Source of the DNA: an uncultured Candidatus Saccharibacteria bacterium
GTDB taxonomy: Bacteria > Patescibacteriota > Saccharimonadia > Saccharimonadales > Saccharimonadaceae
Assembly: GCA_946997535.1 (NCBI GenBank)
Contig: CAMPVQ010000001.1
Span: 62,001-126,000 of the forward strand
Length of the DNA: 64,000 nt
Direction: 5' to 3'
Part shown: positions 54,080 through 63,113 of the stretch, one piece after another
Numbering within the stretch: position 1 is the first letter of the stretch
How the letters are laid out: every line of letters starts with the position of its first letter
Notes under the pieces: generated by a model
Database searches by the model: none
What the model was told of the DNA's origin: nothing
What the model saw: only the letters and a program-made list of their open reading frames with translations
Program-made: the position numbers and the translations under genes

Positions 54080-54718
54080 CTACTTTAGTTGGATAATTGC
54101 CAGCGAGGCTTGCAACCGAGGACCAGACTTAATTAAATTACGGTGCGCATTACACCATTCATCCACTGCCTGCCGCGCACCCGGCAAATGTTCATTGCCG
54201 TAATCGTCCACAACAATCGCAGCACCTGGCATCCAACGACCAGCGCAAGCCGCAAAGCTATCTTTAATGCTGCCATAAAAATCACCATCAAAGTAAGCAA
54301 ATGCAATCCGCTCCGGCACATCTCTCGGCGTTAAATCAGCAAACCAGCCCTTCTTTATCTCCGGCAAAGGCAGCCCAGCGCGTTTGAAGTTCTCTATTAC
54401 TTCGCGCTTCGTGGCTTTTAGTTCGCCCCGTTTAAATTCTTGCCCTAACCCAGCGCGGTCTGCTGCAGTCTTATCTGGTAACCCATCAAACGAATCATAG
54501 ATATATAGCTGACGCTGCGGAGCAATTGCGCGCAATAGGCGCATTAAAAACAAACTGGTCGTGCCTTTGTAGCAGCCAAATTCAACGACATCGCCCGCTA
54601 CATCAGCCACAATCACCTGCTGCAATGCCGTCAAAATCAGCCTGATTTCCTCTGGGCTAACTTGGTCAGACACCAGCTGGTGTTGAGCGATTACTTTGGC
54701 TACATCAAATTTCATCAT
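54080..54718 (-). CDS. TylF/MycF-like SAM-dependent O-methyltransferase
   Basis: 212 residues, class I methyltransferase: SAM site VEFGCYKGTTSLFL, YIYDSFDGLP, AYFDGDFYGSIKDSF and VVDDYGNEHLPGARQAVDEW, the pattern of macrocin O-methyltransferase (TylF) relatives that bind metal through Asp residues and modify sugars. The target is probably a cell-surface sugar (inference). TAATG overlap with the gpmA stop. Confidence 0.85.
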   Translation of the reverse strand: MMKFDVAKVIAQHQLVSDQVSPEEIRLILTALQQVIVADVAGDVVEFGCYKGTTSLFLMRLLRAIAPQRQLYIYDSFDGLPDKTAADRAGLGQEFKRGELKATKREVIENFKRAGLPLPEIKKGWFADLTPRDVPERIAFAYFDGDFYGSIKDSFAACAGRWMPGAAIVVDDYGNEHLPGARQAVDEWCNAHRNLIKSGPRLQASLAIIQLK

Positions 54719-55353
54719 TAAGCGTGAGTTTGCTCAATATCGGCGTGCATTTCTTCGCGTGACACCGCGCGGCCCTCGGCATCTACCTGATATTCAAGCA
54801 CTGTACCAAATTTCATCTCAAAATGAGCAATGTCAGCATCAGAAATACTGTCAATATACTTCACTAGTGCACGGATTGAATTGCCGTGCGCTACAAATAA
54901 GATATTTTCACCCTGCTGCAACTTACTAACAATCTGTTCGCGATACCATGGCACTACACGATTATAGACATCGTGCAGGGTTTCACCATTTGGAATTGGC
55001 TCATCAAAATTACGGCGGATAGCATTAAACTTCTCATCACCAACCTTAGCCTTGACATCCCACTTATTTAGCCCAGTGTAGTCACCATAATCGCGCTCGT
55101 TTAGTTCAGACACTGCCGTATAAGCTGGATTATCTTGCCCCTGCGCCTTCATCACTTGTTGCATGGTCTCAATCGACCGTTTGAGCTTACTTGTATAGAT
55201 TTCATCAAACTTAATATCCTTAACTAGCTCACCCATCTTCAAGGCATCACTGGCACCCTTTGGCGTCAAAGAGACATCCGTCCAGCCAGTCCACTTGCCA
55301 AGCAAGTTCCATTCACTTTCACCATGCCGCATCAATACTAATTTACCGCTCAT
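54718..55353 (-). CDS. gpmA: 2,3-bisphosphoglycerate-dependent phosphoglycerate mutase
   Basis: Interconverts 3- and 2-phosphoglycerate in glycolysis. 211 residues: RHGESEWN with phospho-His10, TGWTDVSLTPKG, SELNERDYGDYTGLNK, VAHGNSIRALVKY. AAGGAG lies 5 nt before the ATG; TGT-TATAAT at 55386-55391 gives a leader of about 25-30 nt. Enolase, the next step, is encoded at 60.7 kb. Confidence 0.96.
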   Translation of the reverse strand: MSGKLVLMRHGESEWNLLGKWTGWTDVSLTPKGASDALKMGELVKDIKFDEIYTSKLKRSIETMQQVMKAQGQDNPAYTAVSELNERDYGDYTGLNKWDVKAKVGDEKFNAIRRNFDEPIPNGETLHDVYNRVVPWYREQIVSKLQQGENILFVAHGNSIRALVKYIDSISDADIAHFEMKFGTVLEYQVDAEGRAVSREEMHADIEQTHA

Positions 55354-55385
55354 ATTACTCCTTTTTTATTTAATAACCTGCATTC

Positions 55386-55394
55386 ATTATAACA
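55386..55394 (-). promoter_or_regulatory. Extended -10 promoter of gpmA
   Basis: TGT-TATAAT on the minus strand just after the obgE stop. Confidence 0.6.
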
Positions 55395-55401
55395 CTTTTA
55401 T

Positions 55402-56712
55402 CTAATCGTTCCACTGTTCCAGTAAGGTAAATTGATGGCCAGCAATCTCGATAATTGACTCGCCGTTAGCGCCCTGATGCTCCAACTCGCGCGCGATGCC
55501 ACTACGTTGTAGAATATCACGCAAACGATTTACCCCAAAGGCATTATCGAAGTCGGTCTTCTCAGCAAACTTTTCAATTCGGTCACCAGTCACCACATAT
55601 ACCGTGCCGCTCTCACGCTCTTCACGCGTCACCCACCAAGTTGAATTTAGCTGTTTCTTCGATAACTCAATCACTTCCGGTGTATCATCCAGCGCCTCAG
55701 CCTCCGTTGCCGCCTGCTCAGCCTGCGCCTGTCGCTCATCTGCAACTACTACCGCCAACTTACGTAGCAATTCCTTGGTGCCATGGTGCGCCTGCGACGA
55801 CAATAGATAAATTGGACTCTCCGTCACTTGCCTCAGCTCATCTAACTGCATAGTAGCGATTTCATCATCAACTAAATCAGTCTTGGTAATCGCGATAATC
55901 TCCGGTTTGCCCGCCAAATCAGCTGAATACTGCGTCAGCTCGCTACGAATCTTCTGGTAATCGCCACTAATGTCATTTGACATTACATCAATCATATGTA
56001 GAATCACTGCCGTGCGCTCAACGTGGCGCAAAAACTCGTCGCCCAGTCCTTTGCCTTGGCTGGCGCCCTCAATCAACCCTGGAATATCGGCAATTAAAAG
56101 CGACTTACCATCAACGTCAGCCACGCCTAGATTCGGAGTCAATGTCGTAAACGCATAATTAGCAATCTCAGGACGAGCGTTACTTACTACTGACAGAAAA
56201 GTCGATTTACCAGCGTTAGGGAATCCTACTAAACCAACATCTGCCACCATTTTTAGCTCCAACTGAGCAGTAAACTTCTCGCCTTTTGTGCCAACTTCTG
56301 CCACTCGTGGCAGCTGACGAGTCGATGACTTAAAGTGGGCATTACCAAAGCCGCCCTCGCCACCACGCGCCACAATCGCCCGCTGACCAACCTCAGTTAA
56401 ATCAGCAATCACTTCACCATCGCGCCGCACGATTGTGCCAAGCGGCACCTTAACTAACCTATCAGCACCATTGGCACCATGCATCTTGCGCTTGCCACCC
56501 GCACCGCCATCCTGTGCCTTTAACTCTGGTTTAAACCGGAATTCCGCCAAAGTATTCACATTGCTATCCGCTACAAACACCACATTGCCGCCGTCACCGC
56601 CGTCACCGCCGTCTGGGCCGCCCTTTTCGACGTATTTTTCATGACGTAAACTAACCGCGCCGTTACCACCACGGCCGGCTTCAATAAATACTTCTGCGGT
56701 ATCAGCAAACAT
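55402..56712 (-). CDS. obgE: GTPase ObgE/CgtA
   Basis: Ribosome assembly and stress GTPase. 436 residues: Gly-rich Obg fold (GRGGNGAVSLRHEKY ... GGPDGGDGGDGG), G domain (GFPNAGKSTFLS, DIPGLIEGASQGKGLG, TKTDL) and a C-terminal OCT domain (about 355-425). TGG-TAAAAT lies 9 nt before the ATG, close to the leaderless arrangement; there is no strong Shine-Dalgarno sequence. Divergent from uvrC. Confidence 0.96.
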   Translation of the reverse strand: MFADTAEVFIEAGRGGNGAVSLRHEKYVEKGGPDGGDGGDGGNVVFVADSNVNTLAEFRFKPELKAQDGGAGGKRKMHGANGADRLVKVPLGTIVRRDGEVIADLTEVGQRAIVARGGEGGFGNAHFKSSTRQLPRVAEVGTKGEKFTAQLELKMVADVGLVGFPNAGKSTFLSVVSNARPEIANYAFTTLTPNLGVADVDGKSLLIADIPGLIEGASQGKGLGDEFLRHVERTAVILHMIDVMSNDISGDYQKIRSELTQYSADLAGKPEIIAITKTDLVDDEIATMQLDELRQVTESPIYLLSSQAHHGTKELLRKLAVVVADERQAQAEQAATEAEALDDTPEVIELSKKQLNSTWWVTREERESGTVYVVTGDRIEKFAEKTDFDNAFGVNRLRDILQRSGIARELEHQGANGESIIEIAGHQFTLLEQWND

Positions 56713-56763
56713 AATACTTCTATTTTACCAGATTCTTGCAATAATTGCTATTTTATTTTGTGG

Positions 56764-56769
56764 TAAAAT
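56764..56769 (+). promoter_or_regulatory. Extended -10 of uvrC, 7 nt before its start
   Basis: TGG-TAAAAT then 7 nt then ATG at 56777. Confidence 0.65.
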
Positions 56770-56776
56770 AGGTTTA

Positions 56777-58315
56777 ATGAATCAATTGTTAGCCGACAAA
56801 CTAAAAACTCTCCCTAATTGTCCTGGTGTCTACTTTCACAAAGATGCCAACGGGGCAGTAATTTACGTTGGTAAGGCGTCCATTTTAAAACGACGCGTCA
56901 TGCAATACTTTAATCGCGAACATCCAGACGCAAAAACTCGCGCTTTAGTAGCTGACATCGCTATGACGGACTGGATTGAAACCGATTCAGAGATTGATGC
57001 GTTATTCCTCGAAAACGAGATGATTAAGCGCTACTTGCCACGTTATAACATCTTACTTCGCGATAACAAAAACGTCTGCTATGTCCGCATTAATTTCTCC
57101 GCCGAATGGCCGACCCTCACAGTCACCCGTCTACCAAACGGCGATGACGCCACTTATGTCGGACCATTTTACAGCGCCACGCCACTCAAAAAAGCTTTGC
57201 ATTGCCTCCGCCGCGTCTTTCCCTATCTTACCAGCGCAAGCGAGCAAGGCTCCGCGCTCATGCAACAGCTTCACCTAATACCAAACGGCACTAGTGTTGA
57301 TTACAAAGCCGACCTCCATATGCTCGTGCGCTACCTGCAAGGTGACTGGAGTAAAATCACTCGCGAGGTTAAGGCTGCCATGCTCGACGCTAGTAAACAG
57401 CTAGACTTCGAACGGGCCGCTAGTCTCCGCAACCGTTTGCACGCACTCGAAGAACTTAAACGCCAAATTATCTTCGGTCGCGCAGAATTTATGGATATTA
57501 GCAAGGATAAGGCGCTAACCGGCGCCCAACAATTATTTTGCCTAGCAGAGATACCGCGCCGCATCGAAGCCTACGACATCTCCCATCAAGGTGGACAAGA
57601 TGTAGTGGGTTCAATGGTAGTCTTTACCAATGGCGTCGCCGATAAACAATCATACCGTAAATTTAAAATTTCTGAGCAACGCAACAACGACTACGCCGCG
57701 ATGGACGAAGTGATGCAACGCCGCTTCTCGCCGCGCCATAAAAATTGGCCACGTCCCGACTTAATTGTAGTGGATGGCGGCGGCCCACAAGTCTGTGCCG
57801 TAGCACCTCTGGTAGATGGCATACCGTTAATTGGCCTCGCGAAGGAAAATGACCTGATTATTGTCAGCGCCACCGATTCTCACATCAACACCGAGGTTAT
57901 TACCAGCCTAATCCAGCAGCCACTAGCTGGAGTTGATGTCACGCTCGAAGGAGGTTACTACCAGATTAACCTCCATGCCGGCATGCTACACACTGCCGGT
58001 CACAGCTTCACCTTCCGCGGACACAATATCGTCAATCGCTACACCGACCTACTGCAGCTCATTCAACGCCTACGCGACGAATCTCACCGCTTTGCGGTCG
58101 CTTATCATGAGGTAGTAAAACGTCAGCGCGGCGTTAGCAGTATCTTGAATGACATTCCAGGCGTCGGACCAAAACGCCGTCAAGCTCTATTGCGTCACTT
58201 TGGCTCAGTTAAAGCAATTGCCGGCGCCCCCGAAGCCGAACTAACAAATTTAGTTGGCGCAAAATTAGCCGCTGCCATTAAATCAAAATTACAAAACAAC
58301 TCGGATATGTTATAA
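56777..58315 (+). CDS. uvrC: UvrABC excinuclease subunit C
   Basis: Makes the two incisions in nucleotide excision repair. 512 residues, shorter than the ~600 of E. coli: GIY-YIG domain (NCPGVYFHKDANGAVIYVGKA), UVR motif (LDFERAASLRNRLHALEEL), RNase H-like endonuclease (EAYDISHQGGQDVVGSMVVF ... IVVDGGGPQV), C-terminal double HhH (LNDIPGVGPKRRQALLRHFGSV). Cys-rich region between UVR and endonuclease parts is absent. The promoter ends 7 nt before the ATG. Confidence 0.95.
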   Translation: MNQLLADKLKTLPNCPGVYFHKDANGAVIYVGKASILKRRVMQYFNREHPDAKTRALVADIAMTDWIETDSEIDALFLENEMIKRYLPRYNILLRDNKNVCYVRINFSAEWPTLTVTRLPNGDDATYVGPFYSATPLKKALHCLRRVFPYLTSASEQGSALMQQLHLIPNGTSVDYKADLHMLVRYLQGDWSKITREVKAAMLDASKQLDFERAASLRNRLHALEELKRQIIFGRAEFMDISKDKALTGAQQLFCLAEIPRRIEAYDISHQGGQDVVGSMVVFTNGVADKQSYRKFKISEQRNNDYAAMDEVMQRRFSPRHKNWPRPDLIVVDGGGPQVCAVAPLVDGIPLIGLAKENDLIIVSATDSHINTEVITSLIQQPLAGVDVTLEGGYYQINLHAGMLHTAGHSFTFRGHNIVNRYTDLLQLIQRLRDESHRFAVAYHEVVKRQRGVSSILNDIPGVGPKRRQALLRHFGSVKAIAGAPEAELTNLVGAKLAAAIKSKLQNNSDML

Positions 58316-58316
58316 T
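58311..58316 (+). promoter_or_regulatory. Extended -10 of the holin-like gene, 7 nt before its start
   Basis: TGT-TATAAT overlapping the uvrC stop, then 7 nt, then ATG at 58324. Confidence 0.65.
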
Positions 58317-58323
58317 TAATGTA

Positions 58324-58716
58324 ATGCAGAGGTATATTTTATTTGCCATTCGTTGGCTATCCTGCTCGGCCGGGCTTTACATTTCGGTAGAGTTATTTGG
58401 TCACAATAGCCTGCACGACTTACTCGGCAATATCGGCATTTTTCTGATTGCCGGCCTCATTTTCTCTATTATCAACGCCGTCGTCAAGCCAATTGTCACC
58501 GTCATGTCGTTGCCGTTTATGCTTGCCACCATGGGTCTATTTACTATTGTCATTAATGGCTTCATGGTTTGGCTCACTATCGTACTGTTACCACCAATAA
58601 AAATGTCATTTTTATGGGCAATGGTTAGCAGTTTAATCGTAAGTCTGTTAAACTATTTAATAAATAGCTTAACGCCAAATAAGTTAATAAAGGAGGGGAC
58701 AAATGAAACTAACTGA
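58324..58716 (+). CDS. Phage holin family 4 / YvlD-like membrane protein
   Basis: 130 residues with four membrane spans (about 4-22, 34-54, 62-85, 93-113) and the motif INAVVKPIVTVMSLPFMLATMGLFTIVINGFMVWL, typical of the PF04020 group. Despite the family name these are chromosomal membrane proteins of unknown role. Overlaps secG by 14 nt. Confidence 0.85.
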   Translation: MQRYILFAIRWLSCSAGLYISVELFGHNSLHDLLGNIGIFLIAGLIFSIINAVVKPIVTVMSLPFMLATMGLFTIVINGFMVWLTIVLLPPIKMSFLWAMVSSLIVSLLNYLINSLTPNKLIKEGTNETN

Positions 58717-58927
58717 TATTCTAGGCACAATTACCGTAATTAGCTCGGTATTAATGGTGGTAGCAATCCTACTGCAAGCACGTGGTGCATCACTCGGCGC
58801 TGGTTCAGGTGCAAGTGGCGAGCTCTTTACCACTCGTCGTGGCTTCGAGAAGAACCTTTACGATTCAACTATTGTTTTGGCTATCATCTTCGTACTAAGC
58901 CTATTCATCAACTTGGTTATCTCTTAA
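58703..58927 (+). CDS. secG: Preprotein translocase subunit SecG
   Basis: 74 residues with two membrane spans (about 8-26, 52-72) and a loop with LLQARGASLGAGSGASGELFTTRRG, the usual SecG form. Supports SecYEG-mediated export. A strong AAAGGAGGGG precedes the ATG. Its TAA overlaps the next ATG (TAATG), so the binding protein is coupled to it. Confidence 0.93.
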   Translation: MKLTDILGTITVISSVLMVVAILLQARGASLGAGSGASGELFTTRRGFEKNLYDSTIVLAIIFVLSLFINLVIS

Positions 58928-60732
58928 TGACTCAGAAAAAATCGCATAATTCTACCACCGCCAGCGTCAAAACCGACCGGCATCTCAAGACCGTTCGCAA
59001 ACGGATTAATTCAGTCGGTCGCGTCATCATTAAACATTGCAACAGATTTATCGTCCAACGTCGCGATAGCCTGCTAGGGGCGCGAACGCCAGTGGTAGTC
59101 TGGATTTTAATTATCTCTAGTCTGATTACACTAAGTGTCGTACAAAACATTATCGGTTCGCATAACGATATCGTCGCCATCCCGGCTGCGGGCGGCGCCT
59201 ATACAGAAGGTGTAATTGACAAAATTACTTCAATCAATCCAATCTACGCCACCACTGATAGCGAAAAGGCAGCTAGCTCCCTAGTCTATAGTAGTCTAGT
59301 GTCATACGACACCACTGGTAAATTACGTGGTAAGTTGGCTAACAACTGGACAGTTAGCCCAGATGGCAAGCTATGGACAATCAAACTGCGCGACAAACTT
59401 AAATGGAGTGATAACACGCCGCTCACCGCCGATGATGTCGCCTATACTCTAAAGCTAATTAAAACGCCCGAAATCAATTCCCCGCTCATTGACAACTGGA
59501 AAAATGTTACCGTTAAAGTCAAAGACCCAACTACAATAGAACTAACTACGCCAACGCCGTACCTATCGTTGCCAAATGCCCTAACTTTCGGCATTTTACC
59601 AAAACATATTCTAGCCAGTAAATCAGCCGCCGATATCACGACACTCTCTACTAAAGCGCCACAAAAAATCATCGGTAGCGGTGCATTTAAGCTACGCTCC
59701 GTAGAAACCCGCAACAAGCAAACCGTTTGGTCATTTGTTGTTAACCCTTATTATTACGGCATCAAACCACTCTTGCAGCAAATTGCGATTCGCATCTACC
59801 CAAATCAGGACGCCATGTTAGATGGACTCAAAAAGGGCGAGGTCAACGCCGCCAGCAATATCAACATTGATAAAATCAGCCAATTCAGCAACAGCCACCA
59901 CATTGTACAGCTAGACACTACCGACGGTGTATTTGCAATATTTAACACTAGTAGCGACTTATTAAACGACCCTCAACTCCGCTCGGCGCTATCGCTTGGT
60001 GTTGACCGCGCACAGATTATCCAGCAAGTAACCGCCGTCAATGGCGTCAAACCCGCTCGACCATTAAATACGCCACTCGCCAATGGTATCTACCAATCAG
60101 TCGACCAACTAAAACAGCCTGAATTTAATCGCAAACTAGCCGAAGATCTGCTGGATAAGGCTGGCTGGGTACGCCAAAACGGTAGCGATTACCGCGTAAA
60201 AGGCAATCGCACACTTCAGCTTAATATCGTCGCCATTAAATCAACTAATTACGCTAAAGTTGCAGATCTAATTGCCAGAGCTTGGCGCGAACTCGGCGTC
60301 GACGCCAAAGTTACCAAAGTTGATACCGACACCGCGCAACAATCAACCTTATCACCGCGTAACTACGATGTCCTAGTATATCAGTACCACCTTGGCGCCG
60401 ACCCCGACCAATATTCCTACTGGGCGGGCAAAGAGGCTAGCGATACTGGGTTAAATTACGCTAATTACAAGTCCAAACGCGCCGATGTTTATCTAGCAAA
60501 CGGTCGTAGCGCCATTAATGCACAAAAACGCGAATCAAGTTACTTGGCATTCGCTAAACAATGGTTGCATGACGTGCCAGCAATAGCTCTCTATCAGCCG
60601 AGTGTATATTTTGCCGTACAAAAGGGCGTCAATACATTACAAAATGGCGGCTACTTAACCGATATCGGTGGGCGCTTCTATAATATTAGCACCTGGACTG
60701 TTCGGTCAAGCGCCGCCATGGCTACGCCTTAA
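58927..60732 (+). CDS. Peptide-binding protein (SBP_bac_5/OppA family), membrane anchored
   Basis: 601 residues: basic cytoplasmic N-terminus (1-52), one membrane span (about 54-76), then an OppA-like domain (GGAYTEGVIDKITSINPIYATTDSEKAASSLVYSSLVSYD ... LADNWTVSPDGKLWTIKLRDKLKWSDNTPLTADDVAYT-type pattern). There is no lipobox Cys. No permease or ATPase genes adjoin, so the transporter must be encoded elsewhere or the protein acts alone. Convergent with eno, 4 nt apart, without a visible terminator. Confidence 0.9.
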   Translation: MTQKKSHNSTTASVKTDRHLKTVRKRINSVGRVIIKHCNRFIVQRRDSLLGARTPVVVWILIISSLITLSVVQNIIGSHNDIVAIPAAGGAYTEGVIDKITSINPIYATTDSEKAASSLVYSSLVSYDTTGKLRGKLANNWTVSPDGKLWTIKLRDKLKWSDNTPLTADDVAYTLKLIKTPEINSPLIDNWKNVTVKVKDPTTIELTTPTPYLSLPNALTFGILPKHILASKSAADITTLSTKAPQKIIGSGAFKLRSVETRNKQTVWSFVVNPYYYGIKPLLQQIAIRIYPNQDAMLDGLKKGEVNAASNINIDKISQFSNSHHIVQLDTTDGVFAIFNTSSDLLNDPQLRSALSLGVDRAQIIQQVTAVNGVKPARPLNTPLANGIYQSVDQLKQPEFNRKLAEDLLDKAGWVRQNGSDYRVKGNRTLQLNIVAIKSTNYAKVADLIARAWRELGVDAKVTKVDTDTAQQSTLSPRNYDVLVYQYHLGADPDQYSYWAGKEASDTGLNYANYKSKRADVYLANGRSAINAQKRESSYLAFAKQWLHDVPAIALYQPSVYFAVQKGVNTLQNGGYLTDIGGRFYNISTWTVRSSAAMATP

Positions 60733-60736
60733 CTAA

Positions 60737-62026
60737 TTAGCGATTGCTAAATGGATTAGCCAAACGTAACGTATTATTACTATCACTGTAAATACGCAAT
60801 AGTTCATTGTATTTCGCCACGCGGTCGGTACGCGACAATGAGCCCGTCTTAATCTGCTGACAATTCAAGCCAACCGCCAAGTGGGCAATTGTCGTATCTT
60901 CGGTTTCACCTGAGCGATGGCTCATTACTGTGGTAAAGCCATTAGCCTTAGCTAACTGGACAGCGCGGATCGTCTCGGATAGCGACCCAATCTGATTTGG
61001 CTTAATCAGAATTGAATTCGCCGCCTTTAAGCTAATCGCCTTCTGTAATCGTGCCACATTCGTCACTAGTAAATCATCACCCACGAGCTGGATCTGATTA
61101 CCCAACTTAGCTTCAAGCTTAGTCCAGTTATCCCAGTCCTCTTCAGCTAGGCCATCTTCAACACTGACAATTGGGTTGTTACACACTAGACCATCAATAA
61201 ACTCAATCATCTGGTCAGAATTGAGCTGCTTGCCTTCAACCTTCATGTCATAGATGCCATCGTGATAGAATTCGCTCGACGCTACGTCCAACGCCAAAAC
61301 AAAATCTTCACCCAAACGATAACCCGCACGGTTAATAGCCTGCTCAATCAAATGAAGTGGCTCAGCATTGCCATTCTGCACGCGCGGAGCATAACCACCC
61401 TCGTCGCCAACCGTAGTAGGATAATCGCAGTCCTTTAATACTTTAGCTAAGTTATGGAATACATTACATGACCGCTCAAGCGCTGTTGGAAAATCTGGTG
61501 CTGACAACGGAATAATCATAAATTCCTGAATATCAGTGCTCCAAGAAGCGTGCGCGCCGCCATTCATAACATTCATCATTGGCATCGGCAAAGTTAAATC
61601 AGCAACGTCATTTCCTACCATTTTTGCAATGTAACGATATAGCGGCAAATGCTCCGAATTCGCCTCCGCCTTTGCGGCCGCCAAACTAACTGACAAAATT
61701 GCATTAGCGCCAAGTTCACTCTTATTGTCGGTGCCATCAATATTCAACATGGCATGGTCAAGCGCATCTTGGTCTGAAGCTTCGTAGCCAACTAGATTAG
61801 GAGCAATAATACCGTTAACATTATTAACCGCTTTGTTGACACCTTTGCCCATGAAATAGTCGCCGCCATCACGTAACTCTAAAGCCTCAGCAGCACCAGT
61901 TGACGCACCACTCGGCACTCCAGCGCGGCCAAATGTGCCATCTTCCAAGCGCACTTCCGTCTCAACAGTCGGATTGCCACGTGAATCAAGAATCCAACGC
62001 GATTTAATAGATTGAATTTTTGCCAT
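60737..62026 (-). CDS. eno: Enolase
   Basis: Converts 2-phosphoglycerate to phosphoenolpyruvate. 429 residues: ILDSRGNPTVETEV, SGASTGAAEALELRDG, metal ligands in LALDVASSEF, SVEDGLAEEDW and LVGDDLLVTN, catalytic KPNQIGSL and SHRSGETEDT. Shine-Dalgarno AAGGAG; promoter TGC-TATAAT at 62063-62068, leader about 30 nt. Confidence 0.98.
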   Translation of the reverse strand: MAKIQSIKSRWILDSRGNPTVETEVRLEDGTFGRAGVPSGASTGAAEALELRDGGDYFMGKGVNKAVNNVNGIIAPNLVGYEASDQDALDHAMLNIDGTDNKSELGANAILSVSLAAAKAEANSEHLPLYRYIAKMVGNDVADLTLPMPMMNVMNGGAHASWSTDIQEFMIIPLSAPDFPTALERSCNVFHNLAKVLKDCDYPTTVGDEGGYAPRVQNGNAEPLHLIEQAINRAGYRLGEDFVLALDVASSEFYHDGIYDMKVEGKQLNSDQMIEFIDGLVCNNPIVSVEDGLAEEDWDNWTKLEAKLGNQIQLVGDDLLVTNVARLQKAISLKAANSILIKPNQIGSLSETIRAVQLAKANGFTTVMSHRSGETEDTTIAHLAVGLNCQQIKTGSLSRTDRVAKYNELLRIYSDSNNTLRLANPFSNR

Positions 62027-62062
62027 TTTGCTCCTTTGTTATTTTTTTAAATCTACAGTTGT

Positions 62063-62095
62063 ATTATAGCACTTATGCCAATAATGTGCTAAAAT
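62063..62095. promoter_or_regulatory. Divergent extended -10 promoters of eno and ldh
   Basis: Minus TGC-TATAAT (hexamer 62063-62068) for eno; plus TGC-TAAAAT (hexamer 62090-62095) for ldh. Both have leaders with Shine-Dalgarno sequences. Confidence 0.65.
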
Positions 62096-62125
62096 AAAGC
62101 TGGTTAAAGATACAGAAAGGAACAA

Positions 62126-63067
62126 ATGAAAGCAAATAAAGTTTCAATTGTTGGCGCCGGTCTAGTAGGTAGCACTATCGCTTACACGCTAAGCGCCCTT
62201 GGCACCGCCAGCCGCATTGTCCTTGTCGACATCGACCGCAAGCGCGCCGAAGGTGAAGCAATGGATATTGAGCATGGCTCACCGTCACTTAAGGAAGTTG
62301 ATATTCAGGCTGGCGACTATGCCGATACCGCCGACTCTGACATCGTAATTATCACCGCCGGCACTAACCAGCGCCCCGGTGAAACCCGCATGGACTTAAT
62401 TACTCGCAATGCTAGCATTATGCGTAACGTCGCTTCAGAGGTCGCCAAGCATTCACCGAACGCTCTGCTACTAATTATTTCTAATCCAGTCGACGTTATG
62501 ACACGCGTGGCGCAAGAAGTTTCTGGCTTTCCAGCTGAGCGCGTTATTGGCTCTGGTACCAACCTAGACTCGGCGCGGTTCCGCCACATCTTAAGCGAAA
62601 AGTTCGGCATCGACAGCCATAATGTTCACTGCTACATCTTAGGCGAACACGGTGATAGTGAATTCGCCGCTTGGAGTCTGGTCAATATTGCCGGCATGAA
62701 TATTAACGAAGCTAGCGATAAATTTGGCGGAGTCATGCAAGACATGGACTACCTCACCATTGCTGATGACGTTAGAAATGCCGCTTACAAAGTAATTGAC
62801 CGCAAGGGAGCTACTTATTATGGCATTGCCGCCAGCGCTACACGTATTTGTGAAGCATTGCTTCGCGACGAAAAGTCGATTATTCCTGTCTCAGTTAAGC
62901 TTAATGGCGAATACGGTATCAACGACGTCTACCTCTCGCTACCAGCAGTTGTTGGCCGCGCCGGTGTGCTCAAAGTAGTTGCACCAAATCTATCCGACGA
63001 AGAACAAGGTAAACTTCGCGCTAGTGCCCAAATTTTGAGCGACGCTTACGATAAAGTTCGCCAATAA
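62126..63067 (+). CDS. ldh: L-lactate dehydrogenase
   Basis: Reduces pyruvate to lactate with NADH. 313 residues: nucleotide fold GAGLVGS (10-16), VDIDRKRAEGEAMD, the specificity loop TNQRPGETR with Gln (lactate type, Arg in malate dehydrogenases), ISNPVDVMT, SGTNLDSARFR and catalytic His in GEHGDSE. AGAAAGGA lies 5 nt before the ATG. Terminator just downstream. Confidence 0.96.
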   Translation: MKANKVSIVGAGLVGSTIAYTLSALGTASRIVLVDIDRKRAEGEAMDIEHGSPSLKEVDIQAGDYADTADSDIVIITAGTNQRPGETRMDLITRNASIMRNVASEVAKHSPNALLLIISNPVDVMTRVAQEVSGFPAERVIGSGTNLDSARFRHILSEKFGIDSHNVHCYILGEHGDSEFAAWSLVNIAGMNINEASDKFGGVMQDMDYLTIADDVRNAAYKVIDRKGATYYGIAASATRICEALLRDEKSIIPVSVKLNGEYGINDVYLSLPAVVGRAGVLKVVAPNLSDEEQGKLRASAQILSDAYDKVRQ

Positions 63068-63085
63068 AGGCATTGCATAATAAAA

Positions 63086-63110
63086 CAAGGGGCTAAATGC
63101 CCCTGTTTTT
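63086..63110. terminator. Bidirectional terminator between ldh and the DedA gene
   Basis: AGGGGC-TAAAT-GCCCCT with GTTTTTG on the plus strand and A-rich sequence before. Confidence 0.85.
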
Positions 63111-63113
63111 GTA

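Noticed and set aside
56777..58315. UvrC truncated by frameshift because it is about 100 residues shorter than E. coli UvrC
   Set aside because: GIY-YIG, UVR, endonuclease and HhH parts are all present in one frame; the difference lies in spacer regions.
58324..58716. Phage holin indicating a prophage remnant
   Set aside because: The PF04020-type protein is a common chromosomal membrane protein, and no other phage gene is near.
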